A stretch of DNA of 8,827 nucleotides from Muribaculaceae bacterium. GTDB lineage: Bacteria > Bacteroidota > Bacteroidia > Bacteroidales > Muribaculaceae. The DNA lies in assembly GCA_016287065.1 (NCBI GenBank), contig JAEEVB010000094.1, positions 1-8,827 of the forward strand, read 5' to 3'. The translations under genes were made by a program, and so were the position numbers. The notes beneath the pieces are model-generated. The model was not told the DNA's origin. It made no database searches and saw only the letters and a program-made list of their open reading frames with translations. Positions 1 through 7,137 of the stretch are shown piece by piece. The stretch's first letter is position 1. Each line of letters starts with the position of its first letter.

Positions 1-963
1 CTCTCTATCGTCACTTTGCTGGCCTATATTCTTGCCCGCTCGCAAAAGAACAAGGATGTGAGCCTCATGGGCATCATCGGGGCCGCAGTGATTGTGGGTG
101 TGTTTGGCGGGCTGCTGCTGCAAAGCGGTTTGACTAACACGCTGCTGCTCATGTGCATCAGTTTGTCGATGCTGTTGATTGGTGGCACCCGTATGAAAAA
201 ACTGGTCACGGTGCTGGTCATCTACGGCATCGTGTTCGGCTGTTTCATGCTTATCAAGAAGAACAACGACAGCAAGGAGGCCAACTTGCTGGCTGCCGAG
301 AATGTGGTGATGGAGGGTGACACCATTGCCGATAACGTGACAACTGAGGGCGGCAAAGCCAAGGTGGACCGTAGCGGCACATGGAAAAGCCGTGTGAAAG
401 AATGGTGGAACAAGGATTCTCTCGTATATAGGCCCTTGACCGACAAGAACCAGCAAGAGATGTTCTCACGCATGGCGCAGGCTCATGGAGGCCTCACGGG
501 TGTGGGCATAGGCAACTCCCGCGAGTGCAGCCGCTTGCCATTGGCATTCAGCGACTACATCTATTCTATCATCATCGAAGAGACGGGTCTCATAGGTGGC
601 ATTTTCGTGCTCATCCTGTTCCTGTGGCTACTGGCTCGAGCGGCAATGATTGCGCGTAGATGCCGGCGCGTGCTGCCGGCACTGCTCATCATCGGTATGG
701 CGTCAATGATCGCCTTCCAGGCGCTGTTCCACATGGCCATCAACTCGGGAGTGTTCCCAGTTTCAGGACAGCCACTGCCGCTAGTATCCAAGGGTGGCAC
801 ATCTATCATCGTCACCAGTATCGCCTTTGGCATCATGCTCAGTGTGAGCCGCACTATTGCCAATGGCAACACGAAGAGTAACAAATCGGAGGAGAATCAG
901 CTGCCCGAGGGCCTCGGCGCTGAGAATCCAACACAATTGATACGCAAAAATGAATGGAAATAA
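1..963 (+). CDS. ftsW: FtsW, lipid II polymerase of the divisome (3' part; start lies before the window)
   Basis: The frame is open from base 1, so the N-terminus is cut off and 320 residues remain. FtsW is a SEDS-family inner-membrane glycosyltransferase that polymerises lipid II at the septum together with a class B PBP. Hydrophobic segments are visible near window codons 22-41, 46-61, 67-85, 189-212, 224-246 and 266-283. A long extracytoplasmic loop (about codons 86-185) carries RSGTWKSR, then GGLTGVGIGNS, then LPLAFSDYIYSIIIEETG. Its Asp at codon 185 matches the conserved Asp that is essential in SEDS enzymes. The family signature follows as INSGVFPVSGQPLPLVSKGG. This differs from the proteobacterial form PxTGxPLPFxSYGG but fits a Bacteroidota FtsW. 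The C-terminus ends in a polar cytoplasmic tail. The last 14 nt overlap murG, which implies co-transcription and probably translational coupling. RodA is the main alternative, but the position directly before murG-murC-ftsQAZ favours FtsW. Confidence 0.95.
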   Translation, partial: LSIVTLLAYILARSQKNKDVSLMGIIGAAVIVGVFGGLLLQSGLTNTLLLMCISLSMLLIGGTRMKKLVTVLVIYGIVFGCFMLIKKNNDSKEANLLAAENVVMEGDTIADNVTTEGGKAKVDRSGTWKSRVKEWWNKDSLVYRPLTDKNQQEMFSRMAQAHGGLTGVGIGNSRECSRLPLAFSDYIYSIIIEETGLIGGIFVLILFLWLLARAAMIARRCRRVLPALLIIGMASMIAFQALFHMAINSGVFPVSGQPLPLVSKGGTSIIVTSIAFGIMLSVSRTIANGNTKSNKSEENQLPEGLGAENPTQLIRKNEWK

Positions 964-2062
964 CAAGAACTATCTCGTGAGTGGTGGCGGCACTGGAGGT
1001 CACATCTTCCCCGCCCTCTCCATCGCCAATGAAATCAAGCGTCGCTATCCCGATGCCCACATCCTGTTTGTGGGAGCCGAGGGACGCATGGAAATGGAAC
1101 GTGTGCCGGCAGCCGGCTATCCCATCAAGGGCCTGCCCGTGATAGGCTTCGACCGAAAGCGCATCTGGCGCAACTTCAAGGTGCTCTTCAAGTTGCGCAA
1201 GAGCATGAACATAGCTAAGGGCATTCTGAGCAATTTCCAACCCGACATCGCCATAGGTGTGGGCGGATATGCCAGTGGACCTATGCTCAAGATGGCACAG
1301 AAGAAGGGCATACCGACCCTGCTGCAGGAGCAAAACTCCTATGCCGGTGTCACCAACAAGTTGCTCGCCAAGAAGGCCAAGAGCATTTGTGTGGCCTACG
1401 AGGGGATGGAGCGCTTCTTCCCAGCCGAGAAGATTGTGCTCACCGGCAACCCTGTGCGTCGCAACCTGCTGGAATGCAATGCTTCGCAACAAGAGGCACG
1501 TGAGGCCCTGCAACTCGCCCCCGACAAGAAGACCATCCTCATCATTGGCGGTAGTTTGGGAGCACGTACCATCAACAACAGTATCATAGGCGGGCTCAAG
1601 CGCATTGCCGAGAACGACGGTGTGCAAGTGCTGTGGCAAACGGGTAAATTCTATAACGAACAATGCGCTGCCGCACGTGCGCAATCGGGTGCAGGCAATG
1701 TGAAACAGGTGCCCTTTATCAGTTCGATGGACCTCGCTTACCGCGCCGCCGACCTCGTTATCTCGCGCGCTGGCGCCAGCTCTATCTCTGAGCTGCAGTT
1801 GCTTGGCAAGCCCTCCATCCTGGTTCCCTCGCCCAATGTAGCCGAAGACCACCAGACCAAAAATGCCCTGGCACTGGTCAACAAAGATGCCGCACGCATG
1901 ATTCCCGATGCCGAGGCAGAACAGCGACTCGTCGACGAAATGCTGCAACTGGTCAACGAACCGGCAACACTCGACACCCTTGCCACCAATGTGAAGAAGA
2001 TGGCGCTGAACAACGCTGCCGAACGCATCGTGGACGAAATAGATAAAATACTGAACAACTAA
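950..2062 (+). CDS. murG: MurG, UDP-GlcNAc:lipid I N-acetylglucosaminyltransferase
   Basis: MurG is a peripheral protein on the inner face of the cytoplasmic membrane. It transfers GlcNAc from UDP-GlcNAc to lipid I, giving lipid II, the substrate of FtsW encoded just upstream. The 370 residues are close to the usual 355-370 and form a GT-B fold with two Rossmann halves. The N-terminal acceptor half has the G-loop GGGTGGH (12-18) followed by IFPA, the second G-loop GVGGYASGP (103-111), and EQN (127-129). TGNPVR (165-170) marks the domain junction. The C-terminal donor half has GGSLGA (200-205), QTGK (230-233), SRAGA (272-276) with Glu281, and PSPNVAEDHQT (293-303), which contact UDP-GlcNAc. 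The ATG at 950 lies inside the end of ftsW and places the first G-loop at the normal distance from the N-terminus. No Shine-Dalgarno sequence precedes it, so coupling to ftsW translation is likely. All key residues look intact. Confidence 0.98.
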   Translation: MNGNNKNYLVSGGGTGGHIFPALSIANEIKRRYPDAHILFVGAEGRMEMERVPAAGYPIKGLPVIGFDRKRIWRNFKVLFKLRKSMNIAKGILSNFQPDIAIGVGGYASGPMLKMAQKKGIPTLLQEQNSYAGVTNKLLAKKAKSICVAYEGMERFFPAEKIVLTGNPVRRNLLECNASQQEAREALQLAPDKKTILIIGGSLGARTINNSIIGGLKRIAENDGVQVLWQTGKFYNEQCAAARAQSGAGNVKQVPFISSMDLAYRAADLVISRAGASSISELQLLGKPSILVPSPNVAEDHQTKNALALVNKDAARMIPDAEAEQRLVDEMLQLVNEPATLDTLATNVKKMALNNAAERIVDEIDKILNN

Positions 2063-2081
2063 TCCCCCCAATTTTGCTATC

Positions 2082-3467
2082 ATGAAAGAATTCAGTTCTA
2101 TATACTTTGTGGGTGCTGGTGGCATAGGTATGGCTGCCCTAGAGCGCTATTTCCTTGCCAAGGGAAAACGCGTGGCAGGATATGACCGCACTCCCAGCGA
2201 ACTCACCCAAGCCTTGCAACACGAAGGCGTGGAAATAGTCTTTGACGAGAATCCCGACCTCATTCCCGACTACTGCCGCGACCCGCAGAATACGCTCGTG
2301 GTCTATACTCCTGCCGTGCCCGAGAGTCATGCTGGCCTGCAATATTTCAGGAACAATGGTTTCAATGTGGTAAAACGCGCCAAAGTACTGGGAATCATTA
2401 CCGAGCACTCACTAGGACTATGTTTTGCCGGAACACACGGCAAAACGACCACTTCGAGCATGATGGCACACATCCTGCAAGTGGCAGGCACGGGCAGTAA
2501 CGCCTTTTTGGGCGGAGTATTGCGCAACTACGACAGTAATTTCCTGCTGTCAGAAACCAGCCCCTACTCGGTGATAGAAGCCGACGAATTCGACCGTTCG
2601 TTCCATCACCTGTCGCCACACATCGCCGTGGTCACCTCTACCGACCCCGACCACCTCGACATCTACGGTACCTATGAAGCCTATCTCGAGAGTTTCGCGC
2701 ATTTCACCTCGCTCATCAGGCCCGATGGCGCACTCGTTGTACACGAGGGTCTGGCCCTCAAGCCACGCGTGCAGCAAGGCGTGCGCATTTTCACCTATGC
2801 CCTCGACAAGGGAGACTTCCATGCCCAGAACGTGCGCAAGGGCAACGGCCAGATTCTGTTTGACTTTGTGGCACCCGACGGCACAGTCATTGCCGACGTG
2901 AACCTAGGAGTGCCCGTAAGCATCAACATCGAGAATGCCATTGCCGCCATGGCAGTTGCATGGCTCATTCATGTGCCCGCCGAGGCTATGAAGCAGGCCA
3001 TGGACTCGTTCCAGGGGCCGAAGCGCCGGTTCGAGTTCTGGCTAAAGGAAGATGGGCCAAAGGGCAAGGTAGTGATTGACGACTATGCCCACCACCCCGG
3101 TGAAATCGAGGCCAGCATCAAGTCGGTGCGCGACTTGTATCCAGGTCGCCACATCTCGGTCATTTTCCAACCACACCTCTACACGCGCACACGCGATTTG
3201 GCACCACAATTTGCTCGCTCCCTCTCGCTTGCCGATGAGGTGATTCTGCTCCCCATCTACCCTGCCAGAGAGGAGCCAATACCCGGTGTGACCAGCGAAA
3301 TCATCCTCAAAGACCTTTCTTGCCCGAAAAAAACGATTTATACCAAAGAAAATTTGATTAATTCGCTGCAATTGTGTAACTTTGATATCTTATTGACAGT
3401 CGGGGCCGGTGACATCATCAATCTGCTTCCCCAAATCTGTCAGGAAGTGAAAAAACAGAAACGTTGA
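2082..3467 (+). CDS. murC: MurC, UDP-N-acetylmuramate--L-alanine ligase
   Basis: MurC is the cytoplasmic ATP-dependent ligase that adds the first stem-peptide residue, L-Ala, to UDP-MurNAc. The 461 residues show the three Mur-ligase domains. The N-terminal UDP-binding Rossmann domain starts with FVGAGGIGM (9-17). The central ATPase domain has the P-loop AGTHGKTTT (116-124), EADEFDRSF (166-174) and TDPDHLDIYG (187-196). The linker into the C-terminal domain carries GPKRRFE (312-318), and that domain has DDYAHHPGE (333-341) and QPHLYTRT (363-370). The EADEFDRSF and DDYAHHP signatures separate MurC from MurD, MurE and MurF; Mpl shares some of them but is normally found elsewhere. The ATG at 2082 lies 19 nt after the murG stop, with no Shine-Dalgarno sequence. 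Codons in the last 150 nt turn AT-rich (about 3325-3395), where a promoter candidate for ftsQ is embedded. The stop TGA overlaps the ftsQ start. Like MurG, it makes precursor for the septal synthase FtsW. Confidence 0.98.
   Translation: MKEFSSIYFVGAGGIGMAALERYFLAKGKRVAGYDRTPSELTQALQHEGVEIVFDENPDLIPDYCRDPQNTLVVYTPAVPESHAGLQYFRNNGFNVVKRAKVLGIITEHSLGLCFAGTHGKTTTSSMMAHILQVAGTGSNAFLGGVLRNYDSNFLLSETSPYSVIEADEFDRSFHHLSPHIAVVTSTDPDHLDIYGTYEAYLESFAHFTSLIRPDGALVVHEGLALKPRVQQGVRIFTYALDKGDFHAQNVRKGNGQILFDFVAPDGTVIADVNLGVPVSINIENAIAAMAVAWLIHVPAEAMKQAMDSFQGPKRRFEFWLKEDGPKGKVVIDDYAHHPGEIEASIKSVRDLYPGRHISVIFQPHLYTRTRDLAPQFARSLSLADEVILLPIYPAREEPIPGVTSEIILKDLSCPKKTIYTKENLINSLQLCNFDILLTVGAGDIINLLPQICQEVKKQKR
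3353..3384 (+). promoter_or_regulatory. Candidate Bacteroidota-type promoter inside murC, facing ftsQ-ftsA-ftsZ
   Basis: A TTTG (-33 element) at 3353-3356 and TAACTTTG (-7 element, consensus TAnnTTTG) at 3377-3384 are separated by exactly 20 nt. This matches the consensus and spacing described for the primary sigma factor of Bacteroides. The surrounding bases, about 3325-3395, are clearly richer in A+T than the rest of murC and use codons such as AAT, ATT and TTA that are otherwise uncommon in this gene. The predicted transcript start is near 3390, about 75 nt before the ftsQ start codon. Reading + strand sequence by eye, I found only two other TAnnTTTG matches in the window, one at 7157 and one inside miaB coding sequence. 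This is a motif-based inference with no transcript data. Confidence 0.6.
3464..3467 (+). other. murC stop / ftsQ start overlap (TTGA)
   Basis: The TTG start of ftsQ (3464-3466) and the TGA stop of murC (3465-3467) share bases in the tetranucleotide TTGA, the TTG version of the familiar ATGA coupling overlap. The in-frame stop upstream of ftsQ is at 3410-3412. Between that stop and 3464 there is no ATG or GTG in frame. The first in-frame ATG after 3464 encodes residue 60, past the membrane segment. TTG is therefore the best-supported start, with an A-rich stretch just before it. Confidence 0.75.
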
Positions 3468-4384
3468 AAATAGCCAGATACATATTGCTCCTGATACTCA
3501 CCTCACTGCTTGTGTGGGGTGTCTACTGGGCCCGTAACAAGGCTCAGGCACAAGTGTGTAAATCCATCAAGGTTGTGGTGGAAAACACCGAGCAAACGTC
3601 GTTTGTCACTCCCCAAGGCATCACCAGCGATCTGCAGAAGATGAACTTCAAGATTGTGGGGCTGCCCATGTGGCAAATCAACAGCGACAGTATCGAGAAA
3701 GCACTATCTAAATCAAGTTTCCTCGAATCGGCCCAGTGCATCAAGGGGCAAGATGGCGTTTTCGAAATCAGGGTAAAGCAACTCATACCTGTGCTCCGCG
3801 TCTTTGATGGCGACGACTCCTACTATGTGAACCGTGAGGGCAAGAAGATTCCCGCATCGACCAATTTCTTCACCGATGTGCCTATTGTAGAAGGCCACTT
3901 CAGCAAAGGATTCGGCCCCGAGAAACTGCTACCCATGGTCGACTATGTGAGTGCCGACTCCACACTGGCAAGCATCGTGACCATGTATAAGTACCGCGAC
4001 CCGATGAACATCTATGTGGTGCCATGCTTTAACGGGCACATCGTGAACATGGGTAGTGTCGACAACTATCAGTCGAAGTTCCGCAAGCTGCTGCTCTTCT
4101 ACCGCAAGGTCATGCCCGAGAAAGGCTGGAACACCTACGACACCATCTCGGTGAAATGGGATCATCAGGTGGTAGCGACACTTGCCAAGAAAAAGGTGGT
4201 TCCCACCTTCACTTATGACTCTGAAGACGAGGATCCCGCCGACGACATCGAGACCATGACCACGTCGGATACTCAAGGTACGGCAACCTCATCGAAGAAA
4301 ACCGAGGAGAAGAAACCTGCCGAGAACGAAAAGAAACAAAACGAGAACAACAATACAGAAAAAAAGAATAATAACAATAATTAA
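3464..4384 (+). CDS. ftsQ: FtsQ, bitopic divisome scaffold protein
   Basis: FtsQ is a single-pass membrane protein that links the cytoplasmic ring to the periplasmic synthase complex through FtsB/FtsL. The 306 residues begin with a very short cytoplasmic tail (MKIAR), then one membrane segment at about 6-23. A POTRA-like region follows at about 31-110, containing FVTPQGI, a pattern of spaced Ile/Leu, SFLESAQC and EIRVKQLIPVLRV. The FtsQ beta domain (about 110-247) includes YYVNREGKKIP and an FRKLLLFYRKVMP segment. Residues 252-306 form a low-complexity hydrophilic tail, first acidic and Thr/Ser-rich, then Lys/Glu/Asn-rich, ending in five Asn. Sequence identity to proteobacterial FtsQ is low, so the call rests on topology, the POTRA-to-beta layout and the position between murC and ftsA. 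The start is a TTG overlapping the murC stop, and a promoter candidate lies about 80 nt upstream. No residue looks broken. Confidence 0.93.
   Translation: MKIARYILLLILTSLLVWGVYWARNKAQAQVCKSIKVVVENTEQTSFVTPQGITSDLQKMNFKIVGLPMWQINSDSIEKALSKSSFLESAQCIKGQDGVFEIRVKQLIPVLRVFDGDDSYYVNREGKKIPASTNFFTDVPIVEGHFSKGFGPEKLLPMVDYVSADSTLASIVTMYKYRDPMNIYVVPCFNGHIVNMGSVDNYQSKFRKLLLFYRKVMPEKGWNTYDTISVKWDHQVVATLAKKKVVPTFTYDSEDEDPADDIETMTTSDTQGTATSSKKTEEKKPAENEKKQNENNNTEKKNNNNN
4295..4381 (+). repeat. Low-complexity A-rich tract encoding the Lys/Glu/Asn tail of FtsQ
   Basis: The last 29 codons of ftsQ (residues 278-306) use almost only AAA/AAG, GAA/GAG, AAC/AAT and a few others, giving a strongly purine-rich, A-biased + strand. 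The tract includes a run of seven A at 4359-4365 and ends in five Asn codons before TAA. It runs directly into the 12-nt spacer before ftsA, so the A-rich RNA may also help ribosomes start on ftsA in an organism that does not rely on Shine-Dalgarno pairing. That second role is inference. Confidence 0.7.
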
Positions 4385-4396
4385 TCATTACACGTT

Positions 4397-5707
4397 ATGG
4401 AGAAGAACCAATATATCGTAGCCTTTGAAATCGGTAGCTCCAAGATTGTTGGAGCCATTGCCGACAAATCTTCGTCGGGCTATATCACTGTGCGCATGCT
4501 TGAGGAAGAACGCCTCATCAACAGTGTGCGACATGGCGAAGTGAAGAATGTAGAGAACATAAAAGGGGCCATTAACCGTATTCTCAGGAGACTTGAAAGT
4601 CGAATCAACGGACGCATTACCGACGTTTTTGTGGGCATCAGTGGCAGGTCGCTGCACTCCGACAATACCGAAGCAAGTCGTGACCTTGACTCCTCAAATG
4701 CCATCACCGACCAAATCATCGAACGCATCATTCAGGAATCGATGCGCACCACCAGCAGCAACTACGATACCATCGACGTGGTACCCCGTGCTTACTATGT
4801 CGACAACAAGGAGACCGACAGTCCCAGCGGACAATTCGGTTCTAAAATCAGTATCAAGCTCAACCGCATCGTGGCCAAGCCCGCCATCAAAATCAGTCTC
4901 AAGCGTGTTATGGATCCCACCATCGAGGTGCGTCAATACATTGTTACTCCGCTCGCTGCTGCCGACGAAATTCTCTCGCCCGAAGAGAAATCACTCGGTT
5001 GCATGTTTGTTGATATGGGTGCCGAAACTACCGAAGTCTCTATCTATAAAAACGGTTCTCTCCTCTATTTCACCACCCTGCCACTGGGTGGACGCAACAT
5101 CACCAAGGATATAGAAAACGGACTCTCAATCATTGAAAGCGATGCCGAACGTGTAAAGAAGAACATTCACAATCCACTCGAGTTCTCCAACGAGTCGATT
5201 AATATTGAGGGTGTCAACTCGGCCGATGCCGCACAATTCATCTCGGCTCGAGCCGGTGAAATCATTGCCAACATCATCAGGCAGATTTCTTATGCTAACC
5301 TCAACAACGAAGACATCAAGACAATCGTGGTGATTGGCGGTGGCGCCACACTCCAGGGATTCAACAAGAAACTGGAAGAAGTAGCCAAAATCAATGTGAG
5401 GACCGGAACCATTCCTCCCACACTCAACATCCTCGATCACTCCATCAACAGGCCCGAGTACATACAGATATTCTCGCTGCTCGTGAAGGGTGCCGAACTG
5501 TTGCCTGAAGGCGAGTCGTGTGTCGACATCCCCACCTATGACGATGGTGTAGGCTTCCGCGTCAAAACCCCTCAAAAACCCGAACCTGTTCAAGAACCGG
5601 AGATTGAAGGCAAAAAGCCAACAAAGAAACCGAAAAAATCGAAATGGAAATTCTTTAGCGACAAACTGGGCAGTCTGCTTCAGGAAGGCGATGATGAAAC
5701 CATGTAA
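4397..5707 (+). CDS. ftsA: FtsA, actin-like membrane anchor of the Z ring
   Basis: FtsA is an ATP-binding actin homologue that tethers FtsZ to the inner membrane and recruits later divisome proteins. The 436 residues compare with about 420 in E. coli. The phosphate-1 motif is FEIGSSKIVGAIA (10-22). The SHS2 (1C) domain, about 80-165, includes VFVGISGRSL (77-86). Phosphate-2 is FVDMGAETTEVSIY (204-217), followed by LPLGGRNITKDIENGL (228-243) and SDAERVK (248-254). The adenosine motif is VVIGGGATLQGF (311-322). After residue 390 comes a Pro/Glu/Lys-rich linker, then a basic amphipathic segment KKSKWKFFSDKLGSLLQ (413-429) that fits the membrane-targeting helix, and a short acidic end EGDDETM. 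MreB and DnaK are excluded by the SHS2 domain and the C-terminal helix. The ATG at 4397 is 12 nt after ftsQ, with no Shine-Dalgarno sequence. The gene directly precedes ftsZ, as in most bacteria. Confidence 0.97.
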   Translation: MEKNQYIVAFEIGSSKIVGAIADKSSSGYITVRMLEEERLINSVRHGEVKNVENIKGAINRILRRLESRINGRITDVFVGISGRSLHSDNTEASRDLDSSNAITDQIIERIIQESMRTTSSNYDTIDVVPRAYYVDNKETDSPSGQFGSKISIKLNRIVAKPAIKISLKRVMDPTIEVRQYIVTPLAAADEILSPEEKSLGCMFVDMGAETTEVSIYKNGSLLYFTTLPLGGRNITKDIENGLSIIESDAERVKKNIHNPLEFSNESINIEGVNSADAAQFISARAGEIIANIIRQISYANLNNEDIKTIVVIGGGATLQGFNKKLEEVAKINVRTGTIPPTLNILDHSINRPEYIQIFSLLVKGAELLPEGESCVDIPTYDDGVGFRVKTPQKPEPVQEPEIEGKKPTKKPKKSKWKFFSDKLGSLLQEGDDETM

Positions 5708-5756
5708 TCATAATCCGAGTGTATTCATAAATGTTTTACTTTAAAATTTAAGAATT
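5708..5756 (+). other. AT-rich spacer between ftsA and ftsZ
   Basis: This is the longest non-coding gap inside the division operon (49 nt). It is about 80% A+T, against a GC-leaning background. It contains a short near-palindromic stretch of T and A (about 5736-5750) and no clear TAnnTTTG box, so I cannot support a promoter. An unstructured AT-rich leader is a plausible way to give the abundant FtsZ a higher translation rate than FtsA. That role is inferred from composition only. Confidence 0.4.
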
Positions 5757-7112
5757 ATGCCGAACTTAAAAGACAATATAAACGAAAGCATTTTCGATAA
5801 CCTCGAAAAAGACTCGGGTTTCAAAATCGACGAAAAGATGCCCACCAACATCAAGGTTGTGGGTGTGGGTGGCGGCGGCAACAACGCCATCAACCACATG
5901 TATGCTCAAAATATCAGCGGAGTGTCGTTTGTGGTCATCAACACCGACCGTCAGGCTCTGCAAAACTCACCCGTGCCTAACCGGCTGCTTATAGGCCCTA
6001 ACACCACCTTTGGCCTAGGGGCAGGCAACGATCCCGAGAAAGCCAAGGCAGCTGCCGAAGAGAGTGCCGACGACATCGCCGCCCTCTTTGACGACGACAC
6101 CAAGATGGTGTTTATCACCGCAGGTATGGGTGGTGGCACTGGTACAGGTGCAGCACCTGTTGTGGCACGCATTGCCCGCGACAAGGGCATTCTCACCATT
6201 GGCATCGTCACCATTCCCTTCCTCTTCGAGGGAACACGCAAGATTCTCAAAGCACTTGACGGTGCCGACGAGATGCAGAACTACGTTGATGCACTGCTCA
6301 TCATCAATAATGAGCGCCTTACCGAGATTTATCCCGACCTCGACTTTGTGAATGCCTTCGGCAAAGCCGACGATACCCTGTCAATTGCAGCCCGAAGCAT
6401 CTCTGAACTCATCACCACCGAGGGTCGAATCAATCTCGACTTCAACGATGTGAACACCACCCTGCGCGATGGTGGTGTGGCCATTATCAGTTCGGGTTAC
6501 GGTGAGGGCGAGAACCGTGTGACCAAGGCCATTGAAGACGCACTCGAATCACCACTGCTGCGCAACCGCGACGTCTATGGTTCGAAACGCATCTTGATGA
6601 ATCTCTACTTCAACCCCAACTCCGACAACCCCATTCGCATGGCCGAGGTCGACGAGATGCGCCAGTTCATGACCAACTTTGGTGCCGAGGTCGATGTTAT
6701 CTGGGGTATGGCATTTGAAGAATCACTAGAGAACAAGATCAAAATCACCATTCTCGCTGCCGGTTTCGATGTCACGCTCGAAGGCGATGCTCCCAAGGAT
6801 AAACCAGCACCCGCTAAACCCGATCCTGGAAAAGAAGAACTGGCCCGCATCGGCATTGAGTATGGCAAAGAAAAAATCAACAAACAGACTGCCGAAATGG
6901 CCGAGGCCCGTTACTTCGTGCTCAAGCCTAACGACATCGACAACGACGAGATTATCGATTTGCTCGAAAAGATTCCTGTTGTAAACCGAGACCAAAAAAT
7001 CAAAGCCCGTCTCAAGGAAATGCAGGAAAACGTCACTGTTACCCCCGTGCGCAAGCCCGAGGTTCAGCAGCCCAAGAAAGGCACTGCCACCACCATTGAG
7101 TTTGGCAGTTAA
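5757..7112 (+). CDS. ftsZ: FtsZ, tubulin-like GTPase forming the division ring
   Basis: FtsZ polymerises with GTP into the cytoplasmic ring that positions the divisome. The 451 residues are longer than the 383 of E. coli because of the C-terminal part. A 30-residue N-terminal extension precedes NIKVVGVGGGGNNAINHM (31-48). The tubulin signature is GGGTGTGAAP (125-134). The catalytic T7 loop is NLDFNDV (226-232), with Asn226, Asp228 and Asp231 in the expected spacing. The second domain runs to about residue 343 through VDVIWGMAFEESL and KITILAAGFDVTLEG. A Pro/Lys linker follows, then a conserved-looking block ARYFVLKPNDIDNDEIIDLL (384-403) and PVVNRD (407-412). A charged segment ends in TTIEFGS. 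The usual C-terminal binding peptide (DxPxFLR type) is not recognisable. The start fits the leader and the N-terminal extension. FtsA, encoded upstream, is its expected membrane anchor. The core is intact, so activity is expected. Confidence 0.99.
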   Translation: MPNLKDNINESIFDNLEKDSGFKIDEKMPTNIKVVGVGGGGNNAINHMYAQNISGVSFVVINTDRQALQNSPVPNRLLIGPNTTFGLGAGNDPEKAKAAAEESADDIAALFDDDTKMVFITAGMGGGTGTGAAPVVARIARDKGILTIGIVTIPFLFEGTRKILKALDGADEMQNYVDALLIINNERLTEIYPDLDFVNAFGKADDTLSIAARSISELITTEGRINLDFNDVNTTLRDGGVAIISSGYGEGENRVTKAIEDALESPLLRNRDVYGSKRILMNLYFNPNSDNPIRMAEVDEMRQFMTNFGAEVDVIWGMAFEESLENKIKITILAAGFDVTLEGDAPKDKPAPAKPDPGKEELARIGIEYGKEKINKQTAEMAEARYFVLKPNDIDNDEIIDLLEKIPVVNRDQKIKARLKEMQENVTVTPVRKPEVQQPKKGTATTIEFGS

Positions 7113-7137
7113 GCATTTTCTCGACGATACACCCCAT

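Noticed and set aside
2063..2081. A promoter between murG and murC
   Set aside because: The gap is just 19 nt. It has a TTTTG but no properly placed TA or -33 element, so murC most likely depends on transcription from upstream.
854..2125. A 423-codon open frame on the - strand opposite murG
   Set aside because: It covers murG exactly antisense and crosses both murG boundaries. The predicted protein shows no family motif, and the conserved MurG residues explain the sequence constraint.
4593..5114. A 173-codon + strand frame inside ftsA
   Set aside because: It is out of frame within the conserved SHS2 and phosphate-2 region of FtsA. The composition (Ser/Pro-rich) is typical of a shifted reading.
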